From the NCBI RefSeq assembly GCF_009905375.1, contig NW_027420689.1:56744-120743 (forward strand): 64,000 nt of DNA, in the 5' to 3' direction. How positions within the stretch are numbered: position 1 is the stretch's first letter; every line of letters starts with the position of its first letter. The notes under the pieces are model-generated. The model did not search any database. It was not told the origin of the DNA and saw only the letters and a program-made list of their open reading frames with translations. Origin of the DNA: Apium graveolens. Lineage: Eukaryota; Streptophyta; Magnoliopsida; Apiales; Apiaceae. Of the stretch, positions 35,628 to 46,145 are shown piece by piece. The translations under genes and the position numbers were made by a program.

Positions 35628-35797
35628 TTTATGAAATTGCATTCGCGTCCATTCGGGGTCGTCCGGAAGTCAATCGGAGCTGAAACGAATGGAACTCGGT
35701 TTCCGAATAATTCTCGTAGGGGGTAGTACACGATGTATGAAGCAAAAATTGAGGTGGCCCATTTTTTGGATTTCTTTTCATAATTTGTCCCTATGGA
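35628..35797 (+). repeat. Monomer class A (reference copy)
   Basis: 170 bp. Class A is near-consensus in its first half. It is recognised by TAATTCTCGTAG (other classes have TAATCCTCG), by ATGAAGC instead of ATGGAGC, and by TTTTTTGGATTTC near its end. This copy also has CACGATGTATG, a mark shared by many 8-mer units, where other A copies have CACGAGGTATG. In the edge lineage A begins GAAATTTCATTC but keeps CCATTCGG. Confidence 0.9.
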
Positions 35798-35966
35798 TTT
35801 ATGAAATTTCATTCGCGTCCAATCGGGGTCGTCCGGAAGTGAATCGGAGCTCAAACAAATGGAACTTGGTTTCCGAATAATCCTCATTGGGGGTAGTTAA
35901 CGAGGTATGGAGCAAAAATTGAGGGGCCCTTTTTTTGGATATCTTTTCATAATTTGCCCCTATGGA
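35798..35966 (+). repeat. Monomer class B (reference copy)
   Basis: 169 bp. This is the most distinctive class: GAAATTTCATTC, CCAATCGGGG, AAACAAATGGAACTTGG, CCTCATTGGGGGTAGTTAA in place of the usual CGTAGG...TAGTACACG, and GAGGGGCCC followed by seven T. It normally carries one GGGCCC, which then occurs once per higher-order unit. The CGAATGG arm of the monomer's inverted repeat is lost here (CAAATGG). Confidence 0.92.
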
Positions 35967-36136
35967 TTTATGAAATTGCATTCGCGTCCATTCGGGGTCG
36001 TCTGGAAGTGAATCGGAGCTAAAACGAATGGAACTCGGTTTCCAAATAATCCTCGTAGGGGGTAGTACACGAGGTATGGAGCAAAAATTTAGGCAGCCCA
36101 TTTTTTGGATATCTTTTAAAAATTTGTCCTTATTGA
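35967..36136 (+). repeat. Monomer class C (reference copy)
   Basis: 170 bp. Markers are TCGTCTGGAAGTG, GGTTTCCAAATAAT, AAATTTAGGC (AAAGATTTAGG or AAATATTTAGG in other lineages), CTTTTAAAAATTTG replacing CTTTTCATAATTTG, and the ending CCTTATTGA or CCTTATGGA. In the 5-, 6- and 7-mer lineages class C usually starts TTTATTAAATTG. Confidence 0.91.
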
Positions 36137-36305
36137 TTTATGAAATTGCATTCGCGTCCATTCGGAGTCTTCCGGAATCAATCGGAGCTGAAACGAATGG
36201 AACTCGGTTTCCCAATAATCCTTGTAGGGGGTAGTACATGAGGTATGGAGCAAAAATTAAGGCGGCCCGTTTTTTGGATATCTTTTTATAATTTGTCCCT
36301 ATGAA
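36137..36305 (+). repeat. Monomer class D (reference copy)
   Basis: 169 bp. Markers are CGGAGTCTTCCGGAATC in place of CGGGGTCGTCCGGAAGTC, GTTTCCCAATAAT, TAGTACATGAGG, CTTTTTATAATTTG and a TATGAA ending. The D-type first half with GAGTATTCC or GAGTATCCC and GGACCTCGG marks the D/E fusion monomers of the 6-mer units. Confidence 0.91.
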
Positions 36306-36476
36306 TTTATGAAATTGCATTCGCGTCCATTCGGGGTCGTCCGGAAGTCAATCGGAGCTGAAACGAATGGAACTCGGTTTCCGAATAATCCTCGTAGGGG
36401 GTAGTACACGAGGTATGGGGCAAAAATTGAGGCGGCCCATTTTTTGGATCTCTTTTCATTATTTTTTTTCTATGGA
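36306..36476 (+). repeat. Monomer class E (reference copy)
   Basis: 171 bp. Near-consensus: CATTCGCGTCC, CCGAATAATCC, ACACGAGGTATGG, and the second type of monomer end, GGATCTC followed by TTCATTATTTTTTTTC. Class E usually follows the TATGAA ending of D. This copy has ATGGGGC instead of ATGGAGC, a mark shared by a subset of 8-mer units. Confidence 0.85.
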
Positions 36477-36647
36477 TTTATGAAATTGCATTTGCGTCCA
36501 TTCGGGGTCGTCCGGAAGTCAATCGGAGCTGAAACGAATGGAACTCGGTTTTCGAATAATCCTCGTAGGGGGTAGTACACGAGGTATGGAGTAAAAATTG
36601 AGGCGGCCCATTTTTTGAATCTCTTTTCATTATTTTTTTCCTATGGA
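36477..36647 (+). repeat. Monomer class F (reference copy)
   Basis: 171 bp. Resembles E but begins GCATTTGCGTCC (a C-to-T change at the first CpG of CGCG) and has GGAGTAAAAATTG in this lineage. It also ends GGATCTC with TTCATTATTTTTTTCC. F is the monomer missing from the 7-mer units. Confidence 0.83.
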
Positions 36648-36817
36648 TTTATGAAATTGCATTTGCGTCCATTCGGGGTCGTCCGGAAGTCAATCGGAGC
36701 TGAAACGAATGGAACTCGGTTTCCGAATAATCCTCGTAGGGGGTAGTACACGAGTCATGAAGCAAAAATTGAGGCGGCCCATTTTTTGGATATCTTTTCA
36801 TAATTTGTCCTAAGGGA
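36648..36817 (+). repeat. Monomer class G (reference copy)
   Basis: 170 bp. Begins GCATTTGCGTCC like F, but has ATGAAGC and ends GGATATCTTTTCATAATTTG followed by TCCTAAGGGAT. The commoner ending is TCCTAATAGAT in the core and TCCTAATGGAT in the edge lineage. Edge-lineage G also has GGAGCTTAAACG. Confidence 0.86.
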
Positions 36818-36985
36818 TTAATGAAATTGCATCCGCGTCCACTCGGGGTCGTCCGGAAGTAAATCGGAGCTTGAACGAATGAACTCGGTTTCCGTATAAT
36901 CCTCGTAGGGGTAATACACAAGGTATAGAGCAAAAATTGAGGCGCCCATTTTTTGGATCTCTTTTCATTATTTTTTTCCTATGAA
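36818..36985 (+). repeat. Monomer class H (reference copy)
   Basis: 168 bp. Markers are CGTCCACTCGGGG, GAAGTAAATCGGAGCTTG, GTTTCCGTATAATCC, one fewer G in CGTAGGGGTA, ACACAAGGTATAGAGC and GAGGCGCCC (a GGCGCC site, lost where the copy reads GAGGCACCC). This lineage also has CATCCGCG and a one-base loss in GAATGAACTC. H closes each higher-order unit and is almost always preceded by G. Confidence 0.92.
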
Positions 36986-38343
36986 TTTATGAAATTGCAT
37001 TCGCGTCCATTCAGGGTCGTCCGGAAGTCAATCGGAGCTGAAACGAATGGAACTCGGTTTCCGAATAATTCTCGTAGGGGGTAGTACACGATGTATGAAG
37101 CAAAAATTGAGGTGGCCCATTTTTTGGATTTCTTTTCATAATTTGTCCCTATGGATTTATGAAATTTCATTCGCGTCCAATCGGGGTCGTCCGGAAGTGA
37201 ATCGGAGCTCAAACAAATGGAACTTGGTTTCCGAATAATCCTCATTGGGGGTAGTTAACGAGGTATGGAGCAAAAATTGAGGGGCCCTTTTTTTGGATAT
37301 CTTTTCATAATTTGCCCCTATGGATTTATGAAATTGCATTCGCGTCCATTCGGGGTCGTCTGGAAGTGAATCGGAGCTAAAACGAATGGAACTCGGTTTC
37401 CAAATAATCCTCGTAGGGGGTAGTACACGAGGTATGGAGCAAAAATTTAGGCAGCCCATTTTTTGGATATCTTTTAAAAATTTGTCCTTATTGATTTATG
37501 AAATTGCATTCGCGTCCATTCGGAGTCTTCCGGAATCAATCGGAGCTGAAACGAATGGAACTCGGTTTCCCAATAATCCTTGTAGGGGGTAGTACATGAG
37601 GTATGGAGCAAAAATTAAGGCGGCCCGTTTTTTGGATATCTTTTTATAATTTGTCCCTATGAATTTATGAAATTGCATTCGCGTCCATTCGGGGTCGTCC
37701 GGAAGTCAATCGGAGCTGAAACGAATGGAACTCGGTTTCCGAATAATCCTCGTAGGGGGTAGTACACGAGGTATGGGGCAAAAATTGAGGCGGCCCATTT
37801 TTTGGATCTCTTTTCATTATTTTTTTTCTATGGATTTATGAAATTGCATTTGCGTCCATTCGGGGTCGTCCGGAAGTCAATCGGAGCTGAAACGAATGGA
37901 ACTCGGTTTTCGAATAATCCTCGTAGGGGGTAGTACACGAGGTATGGAGTAAAAATTGAGGCGGCCCATTTTTTGAATCTCTTTTCATTATTTTTTTCCT
38001 ATGGATTTATGAAATTGCATTTGCGTCCATTCGGGGTCGTCCGGAAGTCAATCGGAGCTGAAACGAATGGAACTCGGTTTCCGAATAATCCTCGTAGGGG
38101 GTAGTACACGAGTCATGAAGCAAAAATTGAGGCGGCCCATTTTTTGGATATCTTTTCATAATTTGTCCTAAGGGATTAATGAAATTGCATCCGCGTCCAC
38201 TCGGGGTCGTCCGGAAGTAAATCGGAGCTTGAACGAATGAACTCGGTTTCCGTATAATCCTCGTAGGGGTAATACACAAGGTATAGAGCAAAAATTGAGG
38301 CGCCCATTTTTTGGATCTCTTTTCATTATTTTTTTCCTATGAA
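36986..38343 (+). repeat. HOR unit, 8-mer, tandem duplicate of the reference unit
   Basis: 1358 bp. It shares all private marks of 35,628-36,985 (GAGCTCAAAC, GAGTCATGAAGC, TTTTGAATCTC). A visible difference is CATTCAGGGTCG near its start. This is the extra 8-mer of super-repeat R copy 1. Confidence 0.93.
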
Positions 38344-39188
38344 TTTATGAAATTGCATTCGCGTCCATTCAGGGTCGTCCGGAAGTCAATCGGAGCTGAA
38401 ACGAATGGAACTCGGTTTCCGAATAATTCTCGTAGGGGGTAGTACACGAGGTATGAAGCAAAAATTGAGGCGGCCCATTTTTTGGATTTCTTTTCATAAT
38501 TTATCCCTATGGATTTATGAAATTTCATTCGCGTCTAATCGGGGTCGTCCGGAAGTGAATCGGAGCTGAAATAAATGGAACTTCGTTTCCGAATAATCCT
38601 CATTGGGGGTAGTTAACGAGGTATGGACCAAAAATTGAGGGGCCCTTTTTTGGATATCTTTTCATAATTTGTCCCTATGGATTTATTAAATTGCATTCGC
38701 GTCCATTCGGGGTCGTCTGGAAGTGAATCGGAGCTGAAACAAATGGAACTCGGTTTCTAAATAATCCTCGTAGGGGTAGTACACGAGGTATGGAACAAAG
38801 ATTTAGGCCGCCCATTTTTTGGATATGTTTTAAAAATTTGTCCTTATGGATTTATGAAATTGCATTCGCGTCCATTCGGAGTATTCCGGAATCAATCGGA
38901 GCTGAAACGAATGGACCTCGGTTTCCGAATAATCCTCGTAGGGGGTAGTACACGAGGTATGAAGCAAAAATTGACGCGGCCCATTTTTTGGATATCTTTT
39001 CATAATTTGTCCTAATAGATTTATGAAATTGCATTCGCGTCCACTCGGGGTCGTCCGGAAGTAAATCGGAGCTTGAACGAATGAAACTCGGTTTCCGTAT
39101 AATCCTCGTAGGGGTAATACACAAGGTATAGAGCAAAAATTGAGGCGCCCATTTTTTGGATCTCTATTCATTATTTTTTTCCTATGGA
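38344..39188 (+). repeat. HOR unit, 5-mer A-B-C-(D/G)-H
   Basis: 845 bp. A has CATTCAGGGTCG, B has GCGTCTAATCGG and GGAACTTCGTTTCC. The D/G hybrid sits at 38,851-39,019. Confidence 0.9.
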
Positions 39189-40206
39189 TTTATGAAATTG
39201 CATTCGCGTCCATTCGGGGTCGTCCGGAAGTCAATCGGAGCTGAAACGAATGGAACTCGGTTTCCGAATAATTCTCGTAGGGGGTAGTACACGAGGTATG
39301 AAGCAAAAATTGAGGCGGCCCATTTTTTGGATTTCTTTTCATAATTTGTCCCTATGGATTTATAAAATTTCATTCGCGTCCAATCGGGGTCGTCCGAAAA
39401 TGAATCGGAGCTGAAACAAATGGAACTTGGTTTTTGAATAATCCTCATTGGGGGTAGTTAACGAGGTATGGAGCAAAAATCGAGGGGCCCTTTTTTTGGA
39501 TATCTTTTCATAATTTGTCCCTATGGATTTATTAAATTGCATTCGCGTCCATTCGGGGTCGTCTGGAAGTGAATCGGAGCTGAAACGAATGGAACTCGGT
39601 TTCTAAATAATCCTCGTAGGGGGTAGTACACGAGGTATGGAGCAAAGATTTAGGCCGCCCATTTTTTGGATATGTTATAAAAATTTGTCCTTATGGATTT
39701 ATGAAATTGCATTGGCGTCCATTCGGAGTATCCCAGAATCAATCGGAGCTGAAACGAATGGACCTCGGTTTCCGAATAATCCTCGTAGGGGGTAGTACAC
39801 GAGGTATGAAGCAAAAATTGAGGCGGCCCATTTTTTGGATCTCTTTTCATTATTTTTTTCCTATAGATTTATGAAATTGCATTTGCGTCCATTCGGAGTC
39901 GTCCGAAAGTCAATCGGAGCTGAAACGAATGGAACTCGGTTTCCGAATAATCCTCGTAGGGGGTAGTACATGAGGTATGAAGCAAAAATTGAGGCGGCCC
40001 ATTTTTTGGATATCTTTTCATAATTTGTCCTAATAGATTTATGAAATTGCATTCGCGTCCACTCGGGGTCGTCCGGAAGTAAATCGGAGCTTGAACGAAT
40101 GAAACTCGGTTTCCGTATAATCCTCGTAGGGGTAGTACACAAGGTATAGAGCAAAAATTGAGGCACCCATTTTTTGGATCTCTTTTCATTATTTTTTTCC
40201 TATGGA
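39189..40206 (+). repeat. HOR unit, 6-mer A-B-C-(D/E)-G-H
   Basis: 1018 bp, the copy of 33,252-34,268 with GGATATGTTATAAAAA, GCATTGGCG and GGAGTATCCCAG. The D/E monomer has ATGAAGC where its sisters have ATGGAGC. Confidence 0.89.
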
Positions 40207-41565
40207 TTTATGAAATTGCATTCGCGTCCATTCGGGGTCGTCCGGAAGTCAATCAGAGCTGAAACAAATGGAACTCGGTTTCCGAATAATTCTCGTAGGG
40301 GGTAGTACACGATGTATGAAGCAAAAATTGAGGTGGACCATTTTTTGGATTTCTTTTCATAATATGTCCCTATGGATTTATGAAATTTCATTCGCGTCCA
40401 ATCGGGGTCGTCCGGAAGTGAATCGGAGCTGAAACAAATGGAACTTGGTTTCCGAATAATCCTCATTGGGGGTAGTTAATGAGGTATGGAGCAAAAATTG
40501 AGGGGCCCTTTTTTTGGATATCTTTTCATAATTTGTCCTTATGGATTTATGAAATTGCATTCGCGTCCATTCGGGGTCGTCTGGAAGTGAATCGGAGCTG
40601 AAACGAATGGAACTCGGTTTCCAAATAATCCTCGTAGGGGGTAGTACACGAGGTATGGAGCAAAAATTTAGGCAGCCCATTTTTTGGATATCTTTTAAAA
40701 ATTTGTCCTTATTGATTTATGAAATTGCATTCGCGTCCATTCGGAGTCTTCCGGAATCAATCGGTGCTGAAACGAATGGAACTCGGTTTTCCAATAATCC
40801 TTGTAGGGGGTAGTACATGAGGTATGGAGCAAAAATTGAGGCGGCCCATTTTTTGGATATCTTTTTATAATTTGTCCCTATGAATTTATGAAATTGCATT
40901 CGCGTCCATTCGGGGTTGTCCGGAAGTCAATCGGAGCTGAAACGAATGGAACTCGGTTTCCGAATAATCCTCGTAGAGGGTAGTACACGAGGTATGGAGC
41001 AAAAATTGAGGCGGCCCATTTTTTGGATCTCTTTTCATTATTTTTTTTCTATGGATTTATGAAATTGCATTTGCGTCCATTCGGGGTCGTCCGGAAGTCA
41101 ATCGGAGCTGAAACGAATGGAACTCGGTTTCCGAATAATCCTCGTAGGGGGTAGTACACGAGGTATGGAGCAAAAATTGAGGCGGCCCATTTTTTGGATC
41201 TCTTTTCATTATTTTTTTCCTATGGATTTATGAAATTGCATTTGCGTCCATTCGGGGTCGTCCGGAAGTCAATCGGAGCTGAAACGAATGGAACTCGGTT
41301 TCCGAATAATCCTCGTAGGGGGTAGTACATGAGGTATGAAGCAAAAATTGAGGCGGCCCATTTTTTGGATATCTTTTCATAATTTGTCCTAATAGATTTA
41401 TGAAATTGCATTCGCGTCCACTCGGGGTCGTCCGGAAGTAAATCGGAGCTTGAACGAATGAAACTCGATTTCCGTATAATCCTCATAGGGGTAGTACACA
41501 AGGTATAGAGAAAAAATTGAGGCACCCATTTGTTGGATCTCTTTTCATTATTTTTTTCTTATGGA
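40207..41565 (+). repeat. HOR unit, 8-mer A-B-C-D-E-F-G-H
   Basis: 1359 bp, the copy of 34,269-35,627 at +5938 (TCAATCAGAGC, TCGGTGCTG, GGGGTTGTCCGG). H has GAGAAAAAATTG and CATTTGTTGG. Confidence 0.91.
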
Positions 41566-42923
41566 TTTATGAAATTGCATTCGCGTCCATTCGGGGTCGT
41601 CCGGAAGTCAATCGGAGCTGAAACGAATGGAACTCGGTTTCCGAATAATTCTCGTAGGGGGTAGTACACGATGTATGAAGCAAAAATTGAGGTGGCCCAT
41701 TTTTTGGATTTCTTTTCATAATTTGTCCCTATGGATTTATGAAATTTCATTCACGTCCAATCGGGGTCGTCCGGAAGTGAATCGGAGCTCAAACAAATGG
41801 AACTTGGTTTCCGAATAATCCTCATTGGGGGTAGTTAACGAGGTATGGAGCAAAAATTGAGGGGCCCTTTTTTTGGATATCTTTTCATAATTTGCCCCTA
41901 TGGATTTATGAAATTGCATTCGCGGCCATTCGGGGTCGTCTGGAAGTGAATCGGAGCTAAAACGAATGGAACTCGGTTTCCAAATAATCCTCGTAGGGGG
42001 TAGTACACGAGGTATGGAGCAAAAATTTAGGCAGCCCATTTTTTGGATATCTTTTAAAAATTTGTCCTTATTGATTTATGAAATTGCATTCGCGTCCATT
42101 CGGAGTCTTCCGGAATCAATCGGAGCTGAAACGAATGGAACTCGGTTTCCCAATAATCCTTGTAGGGGGTAGTACATGAGGTATGGAGCAAAAATTAAGG
42201 CGGCCCGTTTTTTGGATATCTTTTTATAATTTGTCCCTATGAATTTATGAAATTGCATTCGCGTCCATTCGGGGTCGTCCGGAAGTCAATCGGAGCTGAA
42301 ACGAATGGAACTCGGTTTCTGAATAATCCTCGTAGGGGGTAGTACACGAGGTATGGGGCAAAAATTGAGGCGGCCCATTTTTTGGATCTCTTTTCATTAT
42401 TTTTTTTCTATGGATTTATGAAATTGCATTTGCGTCCATTCGGGGTCGTCCGGAAGTCAATCGGAGCTGAAACGAATGGAACTCGGTTTCCGAATAATCC
42501 TCGTAGGGGGTAGTACACGAGGTATGGAGTAAAAATTGAGGCGGCCCATTTTTTGGATCTCTTTTCATTATTTTTTTCCTATGGATTTATGAAATTGCAT
42601 TTGCGTCCATTCGGGGTCGTCCGGAAGTCAATCGGAGCTGAAACGAATGGAACTCGGTTTCCGAATAATCCTCGTAGGGGGTAGTACACGAGTCATGAAG
42701 CAAAAATTGAGGCTGCCCATTTTTTGGATATCTTTTCATAATTTGTCCTAAGGGATTAATGAAATTGCATCCGCGTCCACTCGGGGTCGTCCGGAAGTAA
42801 ATCGGAGCTTGAACGAATGAACTCGGTTTCCGTATAATCCTCGTAGGGGTAATACACATGGTATAGAGCAAAAATTGAGGCGCCCATTTTTTGGATCTCT
42901 TTTCATTATTTTTTTCCTATGGA
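41566..42923 (+). repeat. HOR unit, 8-mer A-B-C-D-E-F-G-H
   Basis: 1358 bp, the copy of 35,628-36,985 at +5938 (GAGCTCAAAC in B, GAGTCATGAAGC in G). H reads ACACATGG instead of ACACAAGG. Confidence 0.91.
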
Positions 42924-43768
42924 TTTATGAAATTGCATTCGCGTCCATTCAGGGTCGTCCGGAAGTCAATCGAAGCTGAAACGAAAGGAACTCGGTTTCC
43001 GAATAATTCTCGTAGGGGGTAGTACACGAGGTATGAAGAAAAAATTGAGGCGGCCCATTTTTTGGATTTCTTTTCATAATTTATCCCTATGGATTTATGA
43101 AATTTCATTCGCGTCTAATCGGGGTCGTCCGGAAGTGAATCGGAGCTGAAACAAATGGAACTTCGTTTCCGAATAATCCTCATTGGGGGTAGTTAACGAG
43201 GTATGGACCAAAAATTGAGGGGCCCTTTTTTGGATATCTTTTCATAATTTGTCCCTATGGATTTATTAAATTGCATTCGCGTCCATTCGGGGTCGTCTGG
43301 AAGTGAATCGGAGCTGAAACAAATGGAACTCGGTTTCTAAATAATCCTCGTAGGGGTAGTACACGAGGTATGGAACAAAGATTTAGGCCGCCCATTTTTT
43401 GGATATGTTTTAAAAATTTGTCCTTATGGATTTATGAAATTGCATTCGCGTCCATTCGGAGTATTCCGGAATCAATCGGAGCTGAAACGAATGGACCTCG
43501 GTTTCCGAATAATCCTCGTAGGGGGTAGTACACGAGGTATGAAGCAAAAATTGACGCGGCCCATTTTTTGGATATCTTTTCATAATTTGTCCTAATAGAT
43601 TTATGAAATTGCATTCGCGTCCACTCGGGGTCGTCCGGAAGTAAATCGGAGCTTGAACGAATGAAACTCGGTTTCCGTATAATCCTCGTAGGGGTAATAC
43701 ACAAGGTATAGAGCAAAAATTGAGGCGCCCATTTTTTGTATCTCTATTCATTATTTTTTTCCTATGGA
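42924..43768 (+). repeat. HOR unit, 5-mer A-B-C-(D/G)-H
   Basis: 845 bp, the copy of 38,344-39,188 with CATTCAGGGTCG, GCGTCTAATCGG and GAACTTCGTTTCC. The D/G hybrid sits at 43,431-43,599. Confidence 0.9.
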
Positions 43769-44786
43769 TTTATGAAATTGCATTCACGTCCATTCGGGGT
43801 CGTCCGGAAGTCAATCGGAGCTGAAACGAATGGAACTCGGTTTCCGAATAATTCTCGTAGGGGGTAGTACACGAGGTATGAAGCAAAAATTGAGGCGGCC
43901 CATTTTTTGGATTTCTTTTCATAATTTGTCCCTATGGATTTATAAAATTTCATTCGCGTCCAATCGGGGTCGTCCGAAAGTGAATCGGAGCTGAAACAAA
44001 TGGAACTTGGTTTCTGAATAATCCTCATTGGGGGTAGTTAACGAGGTATGGAGCAAAAATTGAGGGGCCCTTTTTTTGGATATCTTTTCATAATTTGTCC
44101 CTATGGATTTATTAAATTGCATTCGCGTCCATTCGGGGTCGTCTGGAAGTGAATCGGAGCTGAAACGAATGGAACTCGGTTTCTAAATAATCCTGGTAGG
44201 GGGTAGTACACGAGGTATGGAGCAAAGATTTAGGCCGCCCATTTTTTGGATATGTTATAAAAATTTGTCCTTATGGATTTATGAAATTGCATTCGCGTCC
44301 ATTCGGAGTATCCCGGAATCAATCGGAGCTGAAACGAATGGACCTCGGTTTCCGAATAATCCTCGTAGGGGGTAGTACACGAGGTATGGAGCAAAAATTG
44401 AGGCGGCCCATTTTTTGGATCTCTTTTCATTATTTTTTTCCTATAGATTTATGAAATTGCATTTGCGTCCATTCGGAGTCGTCCGAAAGTCAATCGGAGC
44501 TGAAACGAATGGAACTCGGTTTCCGAATAATCCTCGCAGGGGGTAGTACATGAGGTATGAAGCAAAAATTGAGGCGTCCCATTTTTTAGATATCTTTTCA
44601 TAATTTGTCCTAATAGATTTATGAAATTGCATTCGCGTCCACTCGGGGTCGTCCGGAAGTAAATCGGAGCTTGAACGAATGAAACTCGGTTTCCGTATAA
44701 TCCTCGTAGGGGTAGTACACAAGGTATAGAGCAAAAATTGAGGCACCCATTTTTTGGATCTCTTTTCATTATTTTTTTCCTATGGA
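43769..44786 (+). repeat. HOR unit, 6-mer A-B-C-(D/E)-G-H
   Basis: 1018 bp, the third copy of the R-type 6-mer (GGATATGTTATAAAAA, CATTCGGAGTCGTCCG). Confidence 0.9.
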
Positions 44787-46145
44787 TTTATGAAATTGCA
44801 TTCGCGTCCATTCGGGGTCGTCCGGAAGTCAATTAGAGCTGAAACAAATGGAACTCGGTTTCCGAATAATTCTCGTAGGGGGTAGTACACGATGTATGAA
44901 GCAAAAATTGAGGTGGCCCATTTTTTGGATTTCTTTTCATAATTTGTCCCTATGGATTTATGAAATTTCATTCGCGTCCAATCGGGGTCGTCCGGAAGTG
45001 AATCGGAGCTGAAACAAATGGAACTTGGTTTCCGAATAATCCTCATTGGGGGTAGTTAATGAGGTATGGAGCAAAAATTGAGGGGCCCTTTTTTTGGATA
45101 TCTTTTCATAATTTGTCCCTATGGATTTATGAAATTGCATTCGCGTCCATTCGGGGTCGTCTGGAAGTGAATCGGAGCTGAAACGAATGGAACTCGGTTT
45201 CCAAATAATCCTCGTAGGGGGTAGTACACGAGGTATGGAGCAAAAATTTAGGAAGCCCATTTTTTGGATATCTTTTAAAAATTTGTCCTTATTGATTTAT
45301 GAAATTGCATTCGCGTCCATTCGGAGTCTTCCGGAATCAATCGGTGCTGAAACGAATGGAACTCGGTTTCCCAATAATCCTTGTAGGGGGTAGTACATGA
45401 GGTATGGAGCAAAAATTGAGGCGGCCCATTTTTTGGATATCTTTTTATAATTTGTCCCTATGAATTTATGAAATTGCATTCGCGTCCATTCGGGGTTGTC
45501 CGGAAGTCAATCGGAGCTGAAACGAATGGAACTCGGTTTCCGAATAATCCTCGTAGAGGGTAGTACACGAGGTATGGAGCAAAAATTGAGGCGGCCCATT
45601 TTTTGGATCTCTTTTCATTATTTTTTTTCTATGGATTTATGAAATTGCATTTGCGTCCATTCGGGGTCGTCCGGAAGTCAATCGGAGCTGAAACGAATGG
45701 AACTCGGTTTCCGAATAATCCTCGTAGGGGGTAGTACACGAGGTATGGAGCAAAAATTGAGGCGGCCCATTTTTTGGATCTCTTTTCATTATTTTTTTCC
45801 TATGGATTTATGAAATTGCATTTGCGTCCATTCGGGGTCGTCCGGAAGTCAATCGGAGCTGAAACGAATGGAACTCGGTTTCCGAATAATCCTCGTAGGG
45901 GGTAGTACATGAGGTATGAAGCAAAAATTGAGGCGGCCCATTTTTTGGATATCTTTTCATAATTTGTCCTAATAGATTTATGAAATTGCATTCGCGTCCA
46001 CTCGGGGTCGTCCGGAAGTAAATCGGAGCTTGAACGAATGAAACTCGGTTTCCGTATAATCCTCGTAGGGGTAGTACACAAGGTATAGAGCAAAAATTGA
46101 GGCACCCATTTTTTGGATCTCTTTTCATTATTTTTTTCCTATGGA
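44787..46145 (+). repeat. HOR unit, 8-mer A-B-C-D-E-F-G-H
   Basis: 1359 bp, the copy of 40,207-41,565 (+4580). C has AAATTTAGGAAGCCC. Confidence 0.91.

Larger units (their letters stand above)
35628..36985 (+). repeat. HOR unit, 8-mer (reference unit)
   Basis: 1358 bp = 170+169+170+169+171+171+170+168 for A to H. Markers are GGAGCTCAAACAAATGG in B, GGAGCTAAAACG in C, ATGGGGC in E, GGAGTAAAAATTG in F, GAGTCATGAAGC in G and CATCCGCG in H. Confidence 0.94.
32407..38343 (+). repeat. Super-repeat R copy 1, 35 monomers (5937 bp)
   Basis: 5-mer, 6-mer, then three 8-mers. Its 5-mer, 6-mer and first two 8-mers recur at +5937/5938 bp. The third 8-mer (36,986-38,343) is the extra one relative to copies 2 and 3, and is nearly the same as the second at 1358-bp spacing. 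Confidence 0.9.
38344..42923 (+). repeat. Super-repeat R copy 2, 27 monomers (4580 bp)
   Basis: 5-mer, 6-mer and two 8-mers. It is one 8-mer (1358 bp) shorter than copy 1; all other units are in the same order with the same private marks. Confidence 0.91.

Noticed and set aside
35641..35658. Canonical CENP-B box.
   Set aside because: No exact TTCG-N4-A-N2-CGGG was found on either strand of the consensus by eye. Only the version with one extra spacer base is present, reported as a low-certainty finding.
35760..35768. T6-T8 tracts as transcription terminators or poly(T) stops.
   Set aside because: They occur in every monomer, have no paired stem immediately upstream and accompany no transcription unit.
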